From: Sphingomonas sp. HF-S4
Lineage (GTDB): Bacteria > Pseudomonadota > Alphaproteobacteria > Sphingomonadales > Sphingomonadaceae
Length of the DNA: 64,000 nucleotides
Reading direction: 5' to 3'
Assembly: GCF_032911445.1 (NCBI RefSeq)
Contig: NZ_JAWJEJ010000002.1
Span: 248,001-312,000, forward strand
Below, piece after piece: positions 1 through 8,496 of this stretch. The position numbers were made by a program, and so were the translations under genes. Below the pieces are notes generated by a model, which was not told where the DNA came from, did no database searches, and was given only the letters and a program-made list of their open reading frames with translations. Every line of letters begins with the position of its first letter. Position 1 is the first letter of the stretch.

Positions 1-1306
1 TGGCGATGCCGATATGGCCCTTGAGCACGCGGGTGAAGCGGTCCTTCATCTCCGCGCTGGGCTTGCCGACGGGGATGACGCGGGTCACGTCGGTGGTGCC
101 GTCGGCATATTGGCCGCCCGAATCGACGAGGTAGAGCTGGCCCGGCTCGATCGGCAGGCTCGATTGCTCGGTGACCTTGTAGTGCGGGATCGCGCCGTTG
201 GGGCCGGTGGCGGAGATCGTGTCGAAGCTCAGGTCCTTGAGCAGTCCGGTCTCCGCGCGGAACGCCTGGAGCTTGTCCGCGGCCGACATTTCGGTGAGCC
301 CGCCTTGGGGAGCGGTCTCCTCGAACCATTTGAGGAAGCGGACCAGCGCGGCGCCATCGCGCGCCTGGGCGGCCTTGTGCCCTGCGATCTCGGCGGGGTT
401 CTTGAGCGCCTTGGCGAGCACGACGGGATCGCGCAGGCCGAGGATTTTCGCGCCGCCGGCATCGAGCGAATCGAAGATCGCGGCGACTGCGCGCTCGGGA
501 TCGGCGGCGACGCGCTTGCCGGCCAGGGCTTTGAGCGCGGGGGCGAAGGCGGTGCGGTCGTGGAGCCGGATCGCGTTGCCGAGATGCTGGCGCACCGCAT
601 CGGTGAGCTTCTCCGGCGCGACGAACAGGTCGGCGGTGCCGTCGGCATGGGCGATCGCATAAGCGAGCGCTACGGGCGTGTGGCTGACGTCGTTGCCACG
701 GATGTTGAAGGCCCAGGCAATCGAATCCAGCGCCGACAGCACGACTGCGTCGGCTTTCCGGGCCTGGAGCCACTCGGCAATCTCGGCGCGCTTGGCGGCG
801 GAGGTGCGTCCCGCGGCGGCATCGTCCTGCACGCTCAGCGTGGCGTCCGAGGGCGCCGGTCGGTCTGGCCACACCGCGTCGACCGGGTTGGTGTCGACCG
901 CAACGAGCTCGGCGCCCTTCTCGGCGAGCGCCTTCCGCGCGTCCTCGACCCAGGCGCGGGTGTGCAGCCAGGGATCGTAGCCGATGCGGCCGCCCTCGGG
1001 GGCGTGCTCGCCGAGCCAGCTGGCGATGCTCACCTGCGGCACCGGAACATATTGCCAGTGATCGGCCGAGACCTGCTGGCGGACCTGGAGCGTGTAGCGC
1101 CCGTCGGTGAAGATCGCCGCTTCGCTCGACAGCACCACCGCGCTGCCGGCGCTGCCCTGGAACCCGGTCAGCCAGCCGAGCCGCTGGGCATAGGCGCCGA
1201 CATATTCGGACATGTGCTCGTCGGTGAGCGGCACGACGAACCCGTCGAGGCGGTCGCGCTTCAATTGTTCGCGAAGGGCGGAGAGGCGATCGGCATAGCT
1301 GGACAT
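1..1306 (-). CDS. Xaa-Pro aminopeptidase (aminopeptidase P, M24B), C-terminus beyond the window
   Basis: Removes an N-terminal residue preceding proline, acting in cytosolic peptide turnover. About 435 residues are visible. They cover the two creatinase-like N-terminal domains (early motif FTDGRYTLQVRQQ) and the beginning of the pita-bread catalytic domain. The motif LVDSGGQYADGTTDVTRV carries the first two metal-binding aspartates of the family. The remaining His, Glu and Glu ligands would lie past the window edge and cannot be checked. The start MSSYADRL follows an AGGGA-like site. The next gene is divergent, and a short GTTGAC-type repeat lies between them. The family call is secure; the substrate preference is inferred from the family. 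Confidence 0.93.
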   Translation of the reverse strand, partial: MSSYADRLSALREQLKRDRLDGFVVPLTDEHMSEYVGAYAQRLGWLTGFQGSAGSAVVLSSEAAIFTDGRYTLQVRQQVSADHWQYVPVPQVSIASWLGEHAPEGGRIGYDPWLHTRAWVEDARKALAEKGAELVAVDTNPVDAVWPDRPAPSDATLSVQDDAAAGRTSAAKRAEIAEWLQARKADAVVLSALDSIAWAFNIRGNDVSHTPVALAYAIAHADGTADLFVAPEKLTDAVRQHLGNAIRLHDRTAFAPALKALAGKRVAADPERAVAAIFDSLDAGGAKILGLRDPVVLAKALKNPAEIAGHKAAQARDGAALVRFLKWFEETAPQGGLTEMSAADKLQAFRAETGLLKDLSFDTISATGPNGAIPHYKVTEQSSLPIEPGQLYLVDSGGQYADGTTDVTRVIPVGKPSAEMKDRFTRVLKGHIGIA

Positions 1307-1339
1307 ATCAGAAAATCCCTGCCCGATCCGGGCGACGAA

Positions 1340-1356
1340 GTTGACGAAGTTGACTC
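1340..1356. repeat. GTTGAC-type micro-repeat, intergenic copy
   Basis: The 17 bases gttgacgaagttgactc lie between the divergent aminopeptidase and aldolase genes. The bases just before them extend the unit as a partial tandem gacgaagtt. The same 17 bases recur exactly at 27726-27742, inside the egtB coding region. A match of this length between an intergenic and a coding site in 64 kb suggests a dispersed repeat rather than chance. Confidence 0.6.
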
Positions 1357-1494
1357 AGTTTACCAGTGCCATCGCGCAAGGAGAGGCGGCTCGCCGCCAG
1401 CGTCATGCGGGTGCGGAAGGCACGAGCCAACATGGGTTCGGGATTGCAGACGAAAACCTACATTGGAAGCACTAAGTCGCGCTATTGGGGGCGC

Positions 1495-2574
1495 ATGGAC
1501 GCTTTTCCTTTGCCTCGCCACGCGGTGCCGACGCCCGCCCTGTTGCTCGATCGCGCCGCGCTGGACCGCAACATCGCCGCGATGGCCGCGTTCGCCGAGG
1601 CGCAGGGCGTCGAGCTGCGCCCGCACGCCAAGACGCACAAGTCCGCTGAAATCGCCCGGCGCCAGATCGACGCGGGTGCGGTGGGGATTTGCTGCGCCAA
1701 GCTGGGCGAGGCCGAGGCGCTAGCCGAAGGTGGCGTGGCCGATATCCACCTGACCTCGCCGGTGGTGGCGCCGGGGGCGATCGCCCGGCTCGCGGCGCTC
1801 CATGCGCGGATCGCGCTGTCGGTCGTCGTCGATCATCCGGGCAATGCGCGCGCGCTGGGCGCGATCGATGGCCTCACCGTGTTCATCGACGTCGATCCGG
1901 GCAGCCACCGCACCGGCGTGACTTCGCCCGAGGCCGCGGTCGACCTGGCGGAGGCGATCGCGGCGACCGGCTCGCTACGGCTCGGCGGCGTCCAATATTA
2001 TTGCGGCTCGCACCAGCATATCGCGGGCCTCGCCGAGCGCCGCGCGGCGATCGAGGAGCGCACCGACTATCTGCGCACCGTGCTCGACGCGCTTCGCAGC
2101 GCTGGGTTCCTTATCCCGATCGTCACCGGCGGCGGCACCGGCACCTTTGCGATCGACGCCGCGCTCGGCGTGTTCACCGAGCTGCAGGTCGGCTCCTACA
2201 TCTTCCTCGACCGCGAATATCGCGATTGCGAGCTCGCCGGACCGCGTTTCGAGCCCGCGCTGTTCGTCGATGCGACCGTGGTCAGCGCCAACACGCCGGG
2301 CATGGTCACGATCGATGCGGGATTGAAGGCCTTCGCCACTGATGCCGGCGTGCCGGCGGTGCTCGACGGTGCGCCGCTGGACAGTCGCTACGCCTTTACC
2401 GGCGACGAGCATGGCGCGCTGAACGGCGCGGGGCTGCCCGGGCTCGGCGCGCGGGTGACGCTGATGCCGCCGCACTGCGACCCGACGGTCAATCTCTACG
2501 ATCGCTACTACGTCCTCGAAGGCGATAGCGTCACCGGTACATGGCCGGTCACTGCGCGCGGGCGATCGACCTGA
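1495..2574 (+). CDS. D-threonine aldolase / D-serine dehydratase-like PLP enzyme (DSD1 family)
   Basis: Fold-type III PLP enzyme, probably cleaving D-threonine or related D-3-hydroxy amino acids to glycine and an aldehyde. It is 359 residues long, normal for the family. The N-terminal alanine racemase-like barrel carries the PLP lysine in RPHAKTHKS. The C-terminal motif PPHCDPTVNLYD provides the His and Asp that bind the divalent metal in D-threonine aldolases. The frame is open further upstream, but the start MDAFPLPRHAVPTPALLLD fits the family's N-terminus. It is divergent from the aminopeptidase. D-serine dehydratase activity is an alternative, though the His-Cys-Asp motif favours the aldolase. 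An L-threonine aldolase lies about 32 kb downstream. Confidence 0.85.
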   Translation: MDAFPLPRHAVPTPALLLDRAALDRNIAAMAAFAEAQGVELRPHAKTHKSAEIARRQIDAGAVGICCAKLGEAEALAEGGVADIHLTSPVVAPGAIARLAALHARIALSVVVDHPGNARALGAIDGLTVFIDVDPGSHRTGVTSPEAAVDLAEAIAATGSLRLGGVQYYCGSHQHIAGLAERRAAIEERTDYLRTVLDALRSAGFLIPIVTGGGTGTFAIDAALGVFTELQVGSYIFLDREYRDCELAGPRFEPALFVDATVVSANTPGMVTIDAGLKAFATDAGVPAVLDGAPLDSRYAFTGDEHGALNGAGLPGLGARVTLMPPHCDPTVNLYDRYYVLEGDSVTGTWPVTARGRST

Positions 2575-2663
2575 CCGGTGGGTCCGTCGCATTTAGCTTT
2601 ACCGACGCGGATTCGCTGAGACGTAGCGACGCTTAACAATCGCCCCCATCCATATGAGACACA

Positions 2664-3542
2664 ATGCGTTTCTATCTCGCCAGTTCTTTCCTATTTCCGC
2701 GCAGCTTCCGGCTGCGGGTGTTCGCGATCTGCTTCGTCGCGACGCATGTGCCGCTGCTAGGCTATGTGGGTTGGGGCGCGGCGACCGGGCGGCTAGCGCT
2801 GCCCGAGTTTCTCACTCTCCTGCTTGCGACGGTGGTCGGCATGGGCATTGCGCTGTTCGGGATCGGCGCGCTGCTGGCACCGATCCATGTCGCGCAGGAA
2901 GCATTGGCAACGCTGGAAGAAGGTGGGAACGTCGAACCGCTGCCGCAGGGCAGCGACGACGTGATCGGCAGCCTGCTGGGCAGCGTCAACCGCGCGGCCG
3001 ACGCCGCGGATTCGCGGATGCGCGCGCTGGACCTCGCTGCGAAGGAGGATATGCTCACCGGGGTCCGCAACCGGCGCGGCTTCCTTGCCGATGTCGCGGA
3101 GATGCTCCCCGCCGAGCGCCGTGGGACGATCGCATTGCTAGACCTCGACCAGTTCAAGGCCGTCAACGATCGCTTCGGCCACGACGAAGGCGACCGCGTG
3201 CTGCGCGATTTCGCCGCGCGGCTTTCGTCCGAGCTGCGCCGCGGGGACCTGGTCGCGCGCTGGGGCGGTGAGGAGTTCGCCGCGCTATTTCGCGGCGCCA
3301 CCGAGGAGGAGGCTGGCCGCGTGCTCGCGCGCGTCAGCGAGCGGCTGATCGCCAAGCCGCTGATCGTCGTCGATGGCCAGGCGATGACCTTTTCCGCAGG
3401 CGTCTGCCGCTTCGCCACCGACGAGTCGCTCGAGGAAGCGATCAATTGCGCCGACGAAGCGCTCTATGAGGCAAAGGAAACCGGGCGAAACCGGATCGTC
3501 CGCGCGAATCGCGGCGGCCAGCGGGCGCTTCCGCTCGACTGA
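2664..3542 (+). CDS. Membrane diguanylate cyclase (GGDEF)
   Basis: Makes cyclic di-GMP from two GTP. Residues about 15-75 form two membrane segments with no large periplasmic sensor. A short HAMP-like linker follows, then a GGDEF domain. The active-site loop is GGEEF at residues 201-205, and RRGD at 192-195 lies exactly five residues before it, giving an intact inhibitory I-site. DLDQFKAVNDRFGHDEGD is the usual metal and GTP region. Catalysis and product inhibition are therefore both expected. The gene stands alone before an oligopeptidase gene, so its input signal is unknown. Two PilZ proteins in this window (23.3 kb and 29.1 kb) are possible c-di-GMP readers, but no direct link is visible. 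Confidence 0.93.
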   Translation: MRFYLASSFLFPRSFRLRVFAICFVATHVPLLGYVGWGAATGRLALPEFLTLLLATVVGMGIALFGIGALLAPIHVAQEALATLEEGGNVEPLPQGSDDVIGSLLGSVNRAADAADSRMRALDLAAKEDMLTGVRNRRGFLADVAEMLPAERRGTIALLDLDQFKAVNDRFGHDEGDRVLRDFAARLSSELRRGDLVARWGGEEFAALFRGATEEEAGRVLARVSERLIAKPLIVVDGQAMTFSAGVCRFATDESLEEAINCADEALYEAKETGRNRIVRANRGGQRALPLD

Positions 3543-3583
3543 TCGGGCTTCGACACGGCGCGCGGCTGCGATAAGGGCTGCAT

Positions 3584-5683
3584 ATGACCGATCTTACCAA
3601 GCCCCCCGTCGCCGCCACGCGCCCGCACAGCTTCACGACGCATGGCGTCACGATCGAGGATCCCTGGTCCTGGCTGCGCGATCCCGGCTACCCTGAAGTC
3701 ACCGACAAGGACGTGCTCGCCTACCTCGCGGAGGAGAACGCCTATTTCGAGGCGGTGATCGCGCCGTTGAAGCCGCTCAGCGAGACGCTGTTCCAGGAGA
3801 TGCGGGGGCGGATCAAGGAAGACGAATCGACCGTGCCGCAAAAGGACGGCGATTGGCTCTACTGGACCGACTACGAGACCGGCGGCGAATATCCGCGCTG
3901 GTGGCGCAAGCCGGTTGCGGGCGGCGCCGACGAACTGATCCTCGACGAGCCGGCGCTCGCCGCGGGCAAGGACTATTTCCGCGTCGGCGCGATCACGATC
4001 AGCGAGGATGGGTCGCTGATGGCCTATTCGACCGACGACGACGGGTCGGAGCGCTACACGATCCGCTTCAAGGACTTGGAACACGGCGCAGCGATCGGCG
4101 AGCGGATCGAGGGCGCCGCGGGCAAATGGGGCGAGGTCTCGATCGAAGGCACGATCGGGAACATCGTCTTCACCAGCAGCGGCGACGCGATCCTCTATGG
4201 CATCACCGACGAGAATTGGCGCACGCGCACGATCAAGCTGCACCGCTTGGGGACCGCGCCCGCTGACGACATCGTCGTATATTTCGAGGAGGAACTCGGC
4301 TTCTCGGTCGGCGTCGAGCTGAGCAGCGACCGCAAGTGGATCCTGCTCACCACCAGCGACCACGAGACCAGCGAGATCCGGCTCTATCCCGCCAACGATC
4401 CGCTTGCCGAGCCGATCATCGTCAGCCCGCGCAAGACCGGCCGCGAATATGATGTCGATCTCCACGGCGACACCTTGTTCATCCACACCAACGACACCGA
4501 CCCGCAGTTCCGCCTCGCTACCGCCAGCCTGACGAACCCGGGCGAATGGGCCGAGCGGATCGCGCCCTCGCCGCATTTCTACATGACCGGCGTCGCCTGC
4601 TTCGCCGACTTCTTCATCGTCGAGGGGCGCGAGGATGGGCTCGATCAGGTCGAGCTCCACCGCTACGACCCGACCATCGCCCCGGTGCGGCTGAACTTTC
4701 CCGAGGCGAGCTATGTCGCGGGCCTGGCCGACAATCCCGAATATGCCGTCGACAGGCTGCGGCTGAGCTATGAATCGATGGTCACGCCGGGGACGGTGCA
4801 GGATTACGACGTCGCCACCGGGGCGATCGAGACGCTAAAGGTCCAGGAAATCCCGAGCGGCTATGACGCGTCGAAATACGCCACCGAGCGCTTGAAGATC
4901 GCCGCGCGCGACGGCACGCAAGTGCCCGTCTCGATCGTCTATCCAAAGGGCTTCCCGCGCGACGGCAGCGGCAAGCTCTATCTCTATGCCTATGGCGCGT
5001 ACGGCTATGCGATCCCGCCGGGCTTCTCGACCAGCCGGATGTCGTTCCTCGATCGCGGCATGGCCTTCGCGATCGCACATATCCGCGGCGGTGACGATCT
5101 CGGCCAGCAATGGTATCACGACGGCAAGCTCGCCAAGCGCACCAACACCTTCACCGACTTCGTCGATGTCGCGAAGGGCCTGATAGACCACGGCTTCACC
5201 CATAAGGGCGGGATCGCCATCGCGGGGCGCTCGGCGGGCGGCGAACTGATGGGCGCGGTGGTCAATTCGGATCCCGATCTGTGGGGCGCGGTGGTCGCCG
5301 ACGTGCCGTTCGTCGACGTGCTCAACACGATGCTCGACGAAAGCCTGCCGCTCACCCCCGGCGAATGGCCCGAATGGGGCAATCCGATTGAGGACAAGGC
5401 CGCGTTCGAGCTGATCCGTTCGTACAGCCCCTACGACAATGTCGTGGCGCAGGCCTATCCGCCGCTGTTCATATCGGGCGGGCTCAACGATCCGCGCGTG
5501 ACCTATTGGGAGCCCGCCAAATGGGCCGCCAAGCTGCGCGCGACCAAGACCGACGACAATGTGCTGGTGCTCAAGACCAATATGGGCGCCGGGCATGGCG
5601 GCAAGTCGGGCCGCTGGGAGAGCCTCAAGGAGTCGGCCGACGAAATGGCGTTCGTGCTGTGGCAGCTCGGGGTGACGGAGTAG
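3584..5683 (+). CDS. ptrB: S9A prolyl oligopeptidase family protein, oligopeptidase B-like
   Basis: Serine peptidase of 699 residues cleaving short peptides, in oligopeptidase B typically after Arg or Lys. The N-terminal half is the beta-propeller gate (early PWSWLRDPGYPEV). The C-terminal alpha/beta-hydrolase domain has the nucleophile Ser550 in GRSAGGELMG, the acid region SGGLNDPRVTYWEP and the catalytic His in GAGHGGKSGRW. Length and the RSAGGELMG nucleophile elbow fit PtrB better than prolyl endopeptidase. The start ATGACCGAT lies 41 bases after the cyclase stop. No signal peptide is seen, so it is probably cytosolic. A palindromic repeat with a terminator-like hairpin follows. Specificity is inferred from the family. 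Confidence 0.92.
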   Translation: MTDLTKPPVAATRPHSFTTHGVTIEDPWSWLRDPGYPEVTDKDVLAYLAEENAYFEAVIAPLKPLSETLFQEMRGRIKEDESTVPQKDGDWLYWTDYETGGEYPRWWRKPVAGGADELILDEPALAAGKDYFRVGAITISEDGSLMAYSTDDDGSERYTIRFKDLEHGAAIGERIEGAAGKWGEVSIEGTIGNIVFTSSGDAILYGITDENWRTRTIKLHRLGTAPADDIVVYFEEELGFSVGVELSSDRKWILLTTSDHETSEIRLYPANDPLAEPIIVSPRKTGREYDVDLHGDTLFIHTNDTDPQFRLATASLTNPGEWAERIAPSPHFYMTGVACFADFFIVEGREDGLDQVELHRYDPTIAPVRLNFPEASYVAGLADNPEYAVDRLRLSYESMVTPGTVQDYDVATGAIETLKVQEIPSGYDASKYATERLKIAARDGTQVPVSIVYPKGFPRDGSGKLYLYAYGAYGYAIPPGFSTSRMSFLDRGMAFAIAHIRGGDDLGQQWYHDGKLAKRTNTFTDFVDVAKGLIDHGFTHKGGIAIAGRSAGGELMGAVVNSDPDLWGAVVADVPFVDVLNTMLDESLPLTPGEWPEWGNPIEDKAAFELIRSYSPYDNVVAQAYPPLFISGGLNDPRVTYWEPAKWAAKLRATKTDDNVLVLKTNMGAGHGGKSGRWESLKESADEMAFVLWQLGVTE

Positions 5684-5694
5684 GCTCACATGAT

Positions 5695-5835
5695 TCCCCT
5701 CCCTGCAAGGGAGGGGGTCAGGGGTGGGTTTAGGAAAGGTCGGGCTCGATGCCCGGCCTTTCCTTTTCAACGACGCAGCGCGTTGGGCTCGCTTCGCTCG
5801 CACCCACCCCCAGCCCCTCCCTTGCAGGGAGAGGA
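5695..5835. repeat. Palindromic repeat element, type A
   Basis: Outer arms cccctccctgcaaggg and cccctcccttgcaggg are inverted copies about 100 bases apart, each extended by a run read as aggggtggg or cacccaccccc. An inner hairpin with a TCGAT loop sits between them. The element at 38612-38753 has the same plan and the same TCGAT loop, so this is a dispersed family and not a unique terminator. Confidence 0.85.
5732..5764 (+). terminator. Terminator-like hairpin inside the type A repeat
   Basis: aggaaaggtcgggc and gcccggcctttcct form a 14-bp stem with one G-U pair and a five-base loop, followed by a short T run. It lies 48 bases after the oligopeptidase stop and could end its transcript. It is also the inner stem of the repeat, so termination may be incidental. 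Confidence 0.5.
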
Positions 5836-5893
5836 GCGGATCTAATCGCAACGACTAGCGAAACCGGCCGCCGCGATCCCCATAAAAGAGGTC

Positions 5894-5907
5894 CGTAACC
5901 GGTTACG
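5894..5907. promoter_or_regulatory. Perfect 14-bp palindrome, candidate operator
   Basis: cgtaaccggttacg is self-complementary. It ends two bases before the GAAGGAG ribosome site of the next gene. LacI-type operators have similar CG-centred palindromes, so repressor binding is possible. No matching regulator gene is nearby, and the role is inferred. Confidence 0.45.
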
Positions 5908-5919
5908 AAGGAGATCGAC

Positions 5920-6585
5920 ATGAGTGATTCGAGCGGCGGCGTCGGCGGTGTCGGCGGCGCGGGCAGCAGCAGCGGCGCGAGTGGCGCCAATGCCTCGGAC
6001 GCGTCGACGGGCCCCAGCGCACAGGGCGTGGCCGACTCGCTGACCGATGCCGCGACCAGCCCTGCCGGGGTCGATACCGAGGCATTGGGCGCGGCGGTCG
6101 CCGGTATCCAGGCCGCCGATCCGGCGTTCGGCGCCGAAGTCGCGGCCGCGGTCGAGGCGCAGCTCTCGGCAGTCGATGCCGCCCGGTTCGAAGGCGCGCT
6201 CGATGTGGCGGCTGCGCAGACCAGCCTGGCGCATCAGGTCGCCACCCCGGTCGACGTGCCTGCCACGCCCACCGTAACCAGCGTCAACCCGACCTACAGC
6301 TTCAATCTACAGGGCCAGCTGATCGACGCGTGCGGCACCCCGGTGGCGACCGCGCAGGCGCCCGACCCGCATCAGGCGGCGCTGGAGAAGTCGCTCGCCG
6401 AATATGACGAACATGCCCAGAAGGTTACCGGCGGCCCGGTCTCGGGCCCGGCCTATAGCGCCGCCTACGCGCTTGGAGCCGACAAGCAGACGCTCGATAA
6501 CGTGCACAATGTCGGCAAGATGATGGACGGCGCGGTCGAGCATTGGGCGCAGAAGGCCGAGGAGATGCACGTCCCGGGCAAGTGA
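5920..6585 (+). CDS. Unrecognised Ala/Gly/Ser-rich protein
   Basis: I do not recognise this 221-residue protein. The first 40 residues are almost entirely Gly, Ser, Ala and Asp. The middle is rich in Ala and Val with short Asp-Ala repeats. The last 80 residues are more ordinary and charged, ending near HWAQKAEEMHVPGK. There is no signal peptide, membrane segment or cysteine pair; a single Cys lies in IDACGTPVATA. A strong GAAGGAG site supports the start. The palindrome just upstream suggests regulation. Repeat elements flank both sides, so it is a lone transcription unit. The composition suggests a surface, structural or intrinsically disordered protein, but no function can be assigned. Confidence 0.72.
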   Translation: MSDSSGGVGGVGGAGSSSGASGANASDASTGPSAQGVADSLTDAATSPAGVDTEALGAAVAGIQAADPAFGAEVAAAVEAQLSAVDAARFEGALDVAAAQTSLAHQVATPVDVPATPTVTSVNPTYSFNLQGQLIDACGTPVATAQAPDPHQAALEKSLAEYDEHAQKVTGGPVSGPAYSAAYALGADKQTLDNVHNVGKMMDGAVEHWAQKAEEMHVPGK

Positions 6586-6592
6586 TGTTCGC

Positions 6593-6717
6593 CTTCCCTC
6601 TTCCCTTCGGGGGAGGGAGAAAGGAAGAGGGGCAGTGTGACCTCAGCTGTGGGCGCTACGCGAAGGCGCCAAGTCATGCCCCTCTCCCAACCCTCTCCCC
6701 GGAGGGGAGAGGGCTTG
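6593..6717. repeat. Palindromic repeat element (ccctcttccc/gggagaggg arms)
   Basis: Imperfect inverted arms run ccctcttcccttcgggggaggg on the left and ccctctccccggaggggag on the right, with an inner ggggcatgact-like pairing. It directly follows the Ala/Gly/Ser-rich gene. Its base pattern matches the other purine/pyrimidine-rich repeats in the window. Confidence 0.7.
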
Positions 6718-6760
6718 AAGCGGCCCTTGCTTGAAATCTGCAGCCGGCCGTGGCCCCGGC

Positions 6761-6973
6761 CTAGCGACGCCCAACCGCTCCGCCTCCGACCGCCACCCGC
6801 TCGGCGATCCGGCTTTCGCGGGCGCAGGTGTGGCAGAAGGCGAAGTCGAATATCTCGCTCAAGACCCAGGCCTGGCGTTCCAGGTTCCATTCAGCCCAGG
6901 CGTCGCGCGTCACGGCCACGCTGCCGCAGCGTTCGCACGCATATTCTACCCGAGGAGTTTTGCCTTCTGCCAC
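6761..6973 (-). CDS. Small zinc-ribbon-like protein
   Basis: A 70-residue protein with two Cys pairs, CERC near residue 15 and CHTC near residue 50. They frame the motif RDAWAEWNLERQAWVLSEI. I recall similar small sphingomonad proteins with a CxxC, an RDAWAEW block and a CHxC, which supports a real gene, but no function is known to me. Four cysteines suggest zinc binding. The frame extends upstream without a good ATG; GTG at 6973 places the start just before the conserved part. It could also be an older gene whose N-terminus has decayed. Confidence 0.6.
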   Translation of the reverse strand: MAEGKTPRVEYACERCGSVAVTRDAWAEWNLERQAWVLSEIFDFAFCHTCARESRIAERVAVGGGAVGRR

Positions 6974-7133
6974 GCGCGCATCGTGCCACGCTTCGGCTCC
7001 GCTTCGGAGGCAAGTGACTCCATAATGGATGCGACTGGCTTTGCTCCGAAGCGGCTGCGATTGCCGCGTGATCGCTCCGCGGCGGAGCGGCCTCGACACG
7101 CTTTGGTTACCCTGGCGGCGCTAGCCTGACGCG

Positions 7134-7706
7134 ATGCGGCATTCTCCCGAATTCCATCGACAGGTGCGGCGCGCAAGCCGCAGGCGCCGTCCCCCGGGCT
7201 TCCAGATCGTGCTGATCGCCGTGATCGGCCTAGGCGGCGTGCTCGGCGCAACCTGGGGCAGCGAATGGCCCGCGCGGCTGCCGCTTCCCGACGAGATGCG
7301 CGCCTCGGGGGAGGCGCCGGCCCGGCGGATCAGCCTCGACGGCGACGCTCCCGCTGGCGTCTCGGCGCGCTTCGGGTTGTGCCCTAGTGGCGGCGGTACC
7401 AATTGCGTCGTCGACGGCGACACCTTCTGGTTTGCCGGCGAGCGCATCCGTATCGCCGATATCGACGCGCCCGAGACGCATCCGCCGCGCTGCGCCGAGG
7501 AGGCTCGGCTGGGCAAGGCGGCGACGCAGCGGCTGCACGCACTGCTCAACCAGGGGCCGGTGGTGCTCGAGATCGAGGGCCGCGACACCGATCGCTACGG
7601 GCGAAAGCTGCGCATGGTCACCCGCGGCGGACGCTCGCTCGGCGACCAGCTCGTGTCGGAAGGATTGGCGCGGCCCTGGACCGGGCGCCGCCAGCCTTGG
7701 TGTTGA
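7134..7706 (+). CDS. Thermonuclease (SNase-like) family protein, membrane-anchored
   Basis: A 190-residue protein with a basic N-terminus, one membrane segment at about residues 22-40, and a staphylococcal nuclease-like domain from about residue 90. The domain shows VVDGDTFW, IRIADIDAPETHPP (metal and active-site Asp/Arg region) and DRYGRKLRMV with the second catalytic Arg. The signal anchor places the nuclease outside the inner membrane, where it could degrade DNA or RNA. It is convergent with the DUF4893 lipoprotein gene, four bases apart. Substrate and physiological role are not shown by the sequence. Confidence 0.85.
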   Translation: MRHSPEFHRQVRRASRRRRPPGFQIVLIAVIGLGGVLGATWGSEWPARLPLPDEMRASGEAPARRISLDGDAPAGVSARFGLCPSGGGTNCVVDGDTFWFAGERIRIADIDAPETHPPRCAEEARLGKAATQRLHALLNQGPVVLEIEGRDTDRYGRKLRMVTRGGRSLGDQLVSEGLARPWTGRRQPWC

Positions 7707-7710
7707 GGCC

Positions 7711-8352
7711 TCAGCCCTTGGGCTGCTGCTCGGCGGGGACTGGGGTCAGTTCGTAGATGTCGAGTTGGCGCGCATCGGCGCCGGCCACGGCGAGCCGCCA
7801 GCGGAAGCCGCCGACACGCTCGACCACGCCGACCATGTCGCGCGCGGGCTCGTTGCCATAGCCCAGCGAATTGTCGCCGGCCCGGCGCTGGCGCGCGCCG
7901 AGGAAGACGTAGCGATCCCCATCGGGATAGAAATAGCCCGCGGCAGGATCGCTGCCGGTCTGCTTGACGAAGGCGAGGCCGTCGGGCGCGCTGGAGACGA
8001 AGCAGAAGTCGTTGGTCGAGCTTCGGACGGTGGCGGGGCCGCGCTGCGGGGTGCGCAGCCGGAGAATGCGGCAGCGATACGAGCCGGGGGTGACCGCGGG
8101 AAGCTCGAGCCCGGCGGCGGGATCGACCAATTTACCCTGCGCGGTGCGGACGCGCGGAGTCAGCCGGGCGTGGAGCCCGTCCCACTGGCTGCGCAGCGTA
8201 TCGAGCCGGGCTACATCCTCCGGCAGGATCGCCATGCGCCAGGCGGGTGGTTCCTCTACGGTCACGGGACTGACCGACACGATATGCGGCTTTTGCGCCG
8301 CGCAAGCAGCGAGCAAGGCACATAGGGAAAGCGTGATGATGCGCCGATACAT
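7711..8352 (-). CDS. DUF4893 family lipoprotein
   Basis: A 213-residue protein whose N-terminus MYRRIITLSLCALLAACAA ends in a clear lipobox (LLAAC), so it should be lipidated and face the periplasm. The rest matches my memory of DUF4893: an early ILPEDVARLDTLRSQW segment, a central SYRCRILRLRTP and a late QLDIYELTPV. The function of the family is unknown. The frame is open upstream, but the lipoprotein signal fixes the start at 8352. It is convergent with the nuclease gene, and the 144-base gap to the outer-membrane gene shows nothing distinctive. Confidence 0.82.
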   Translation of the reverse strand: MYRRIITLSLCALLAACAAQKPHIVSVSPVTVEEPPAWRMAILPEDVARLDTLRSQWDGLHARLTPRVRTAQGKLVDPAAGLELPAVTPGSYRCRILRLRTPQRGPATVRSSTNDFCFVSSAPDGLAFVKQTGSDPAAGYFYPDGDRYVFLGARQRRAGDNSLGYGNEPARDMVGVVERVGGFRWRLAVAGADARQLDIYELTPVPAEQQPKG

Positions 8353-8496
8353 TGGCCACCCTCCGATCAACGTCCGGGATTGTCGAGAATCGTTACCGGA
8401 AGATGAACGACAGGCGTTAACGAAGCGTAAACGGCGCGGAAGTTCCTGCATTGCAGCAAGGGCGCGGCCGAGGCTCCATCCCGGCCGCGCCTGTGC

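Noticed and set aside
14..1723. A 569-codon plus-strand frame over the aminopeptidase and the aldolase start
   Set aside because: The minus strand encodes a clear M24 aminopeptidase here, and the plus frame shows no family pattern.
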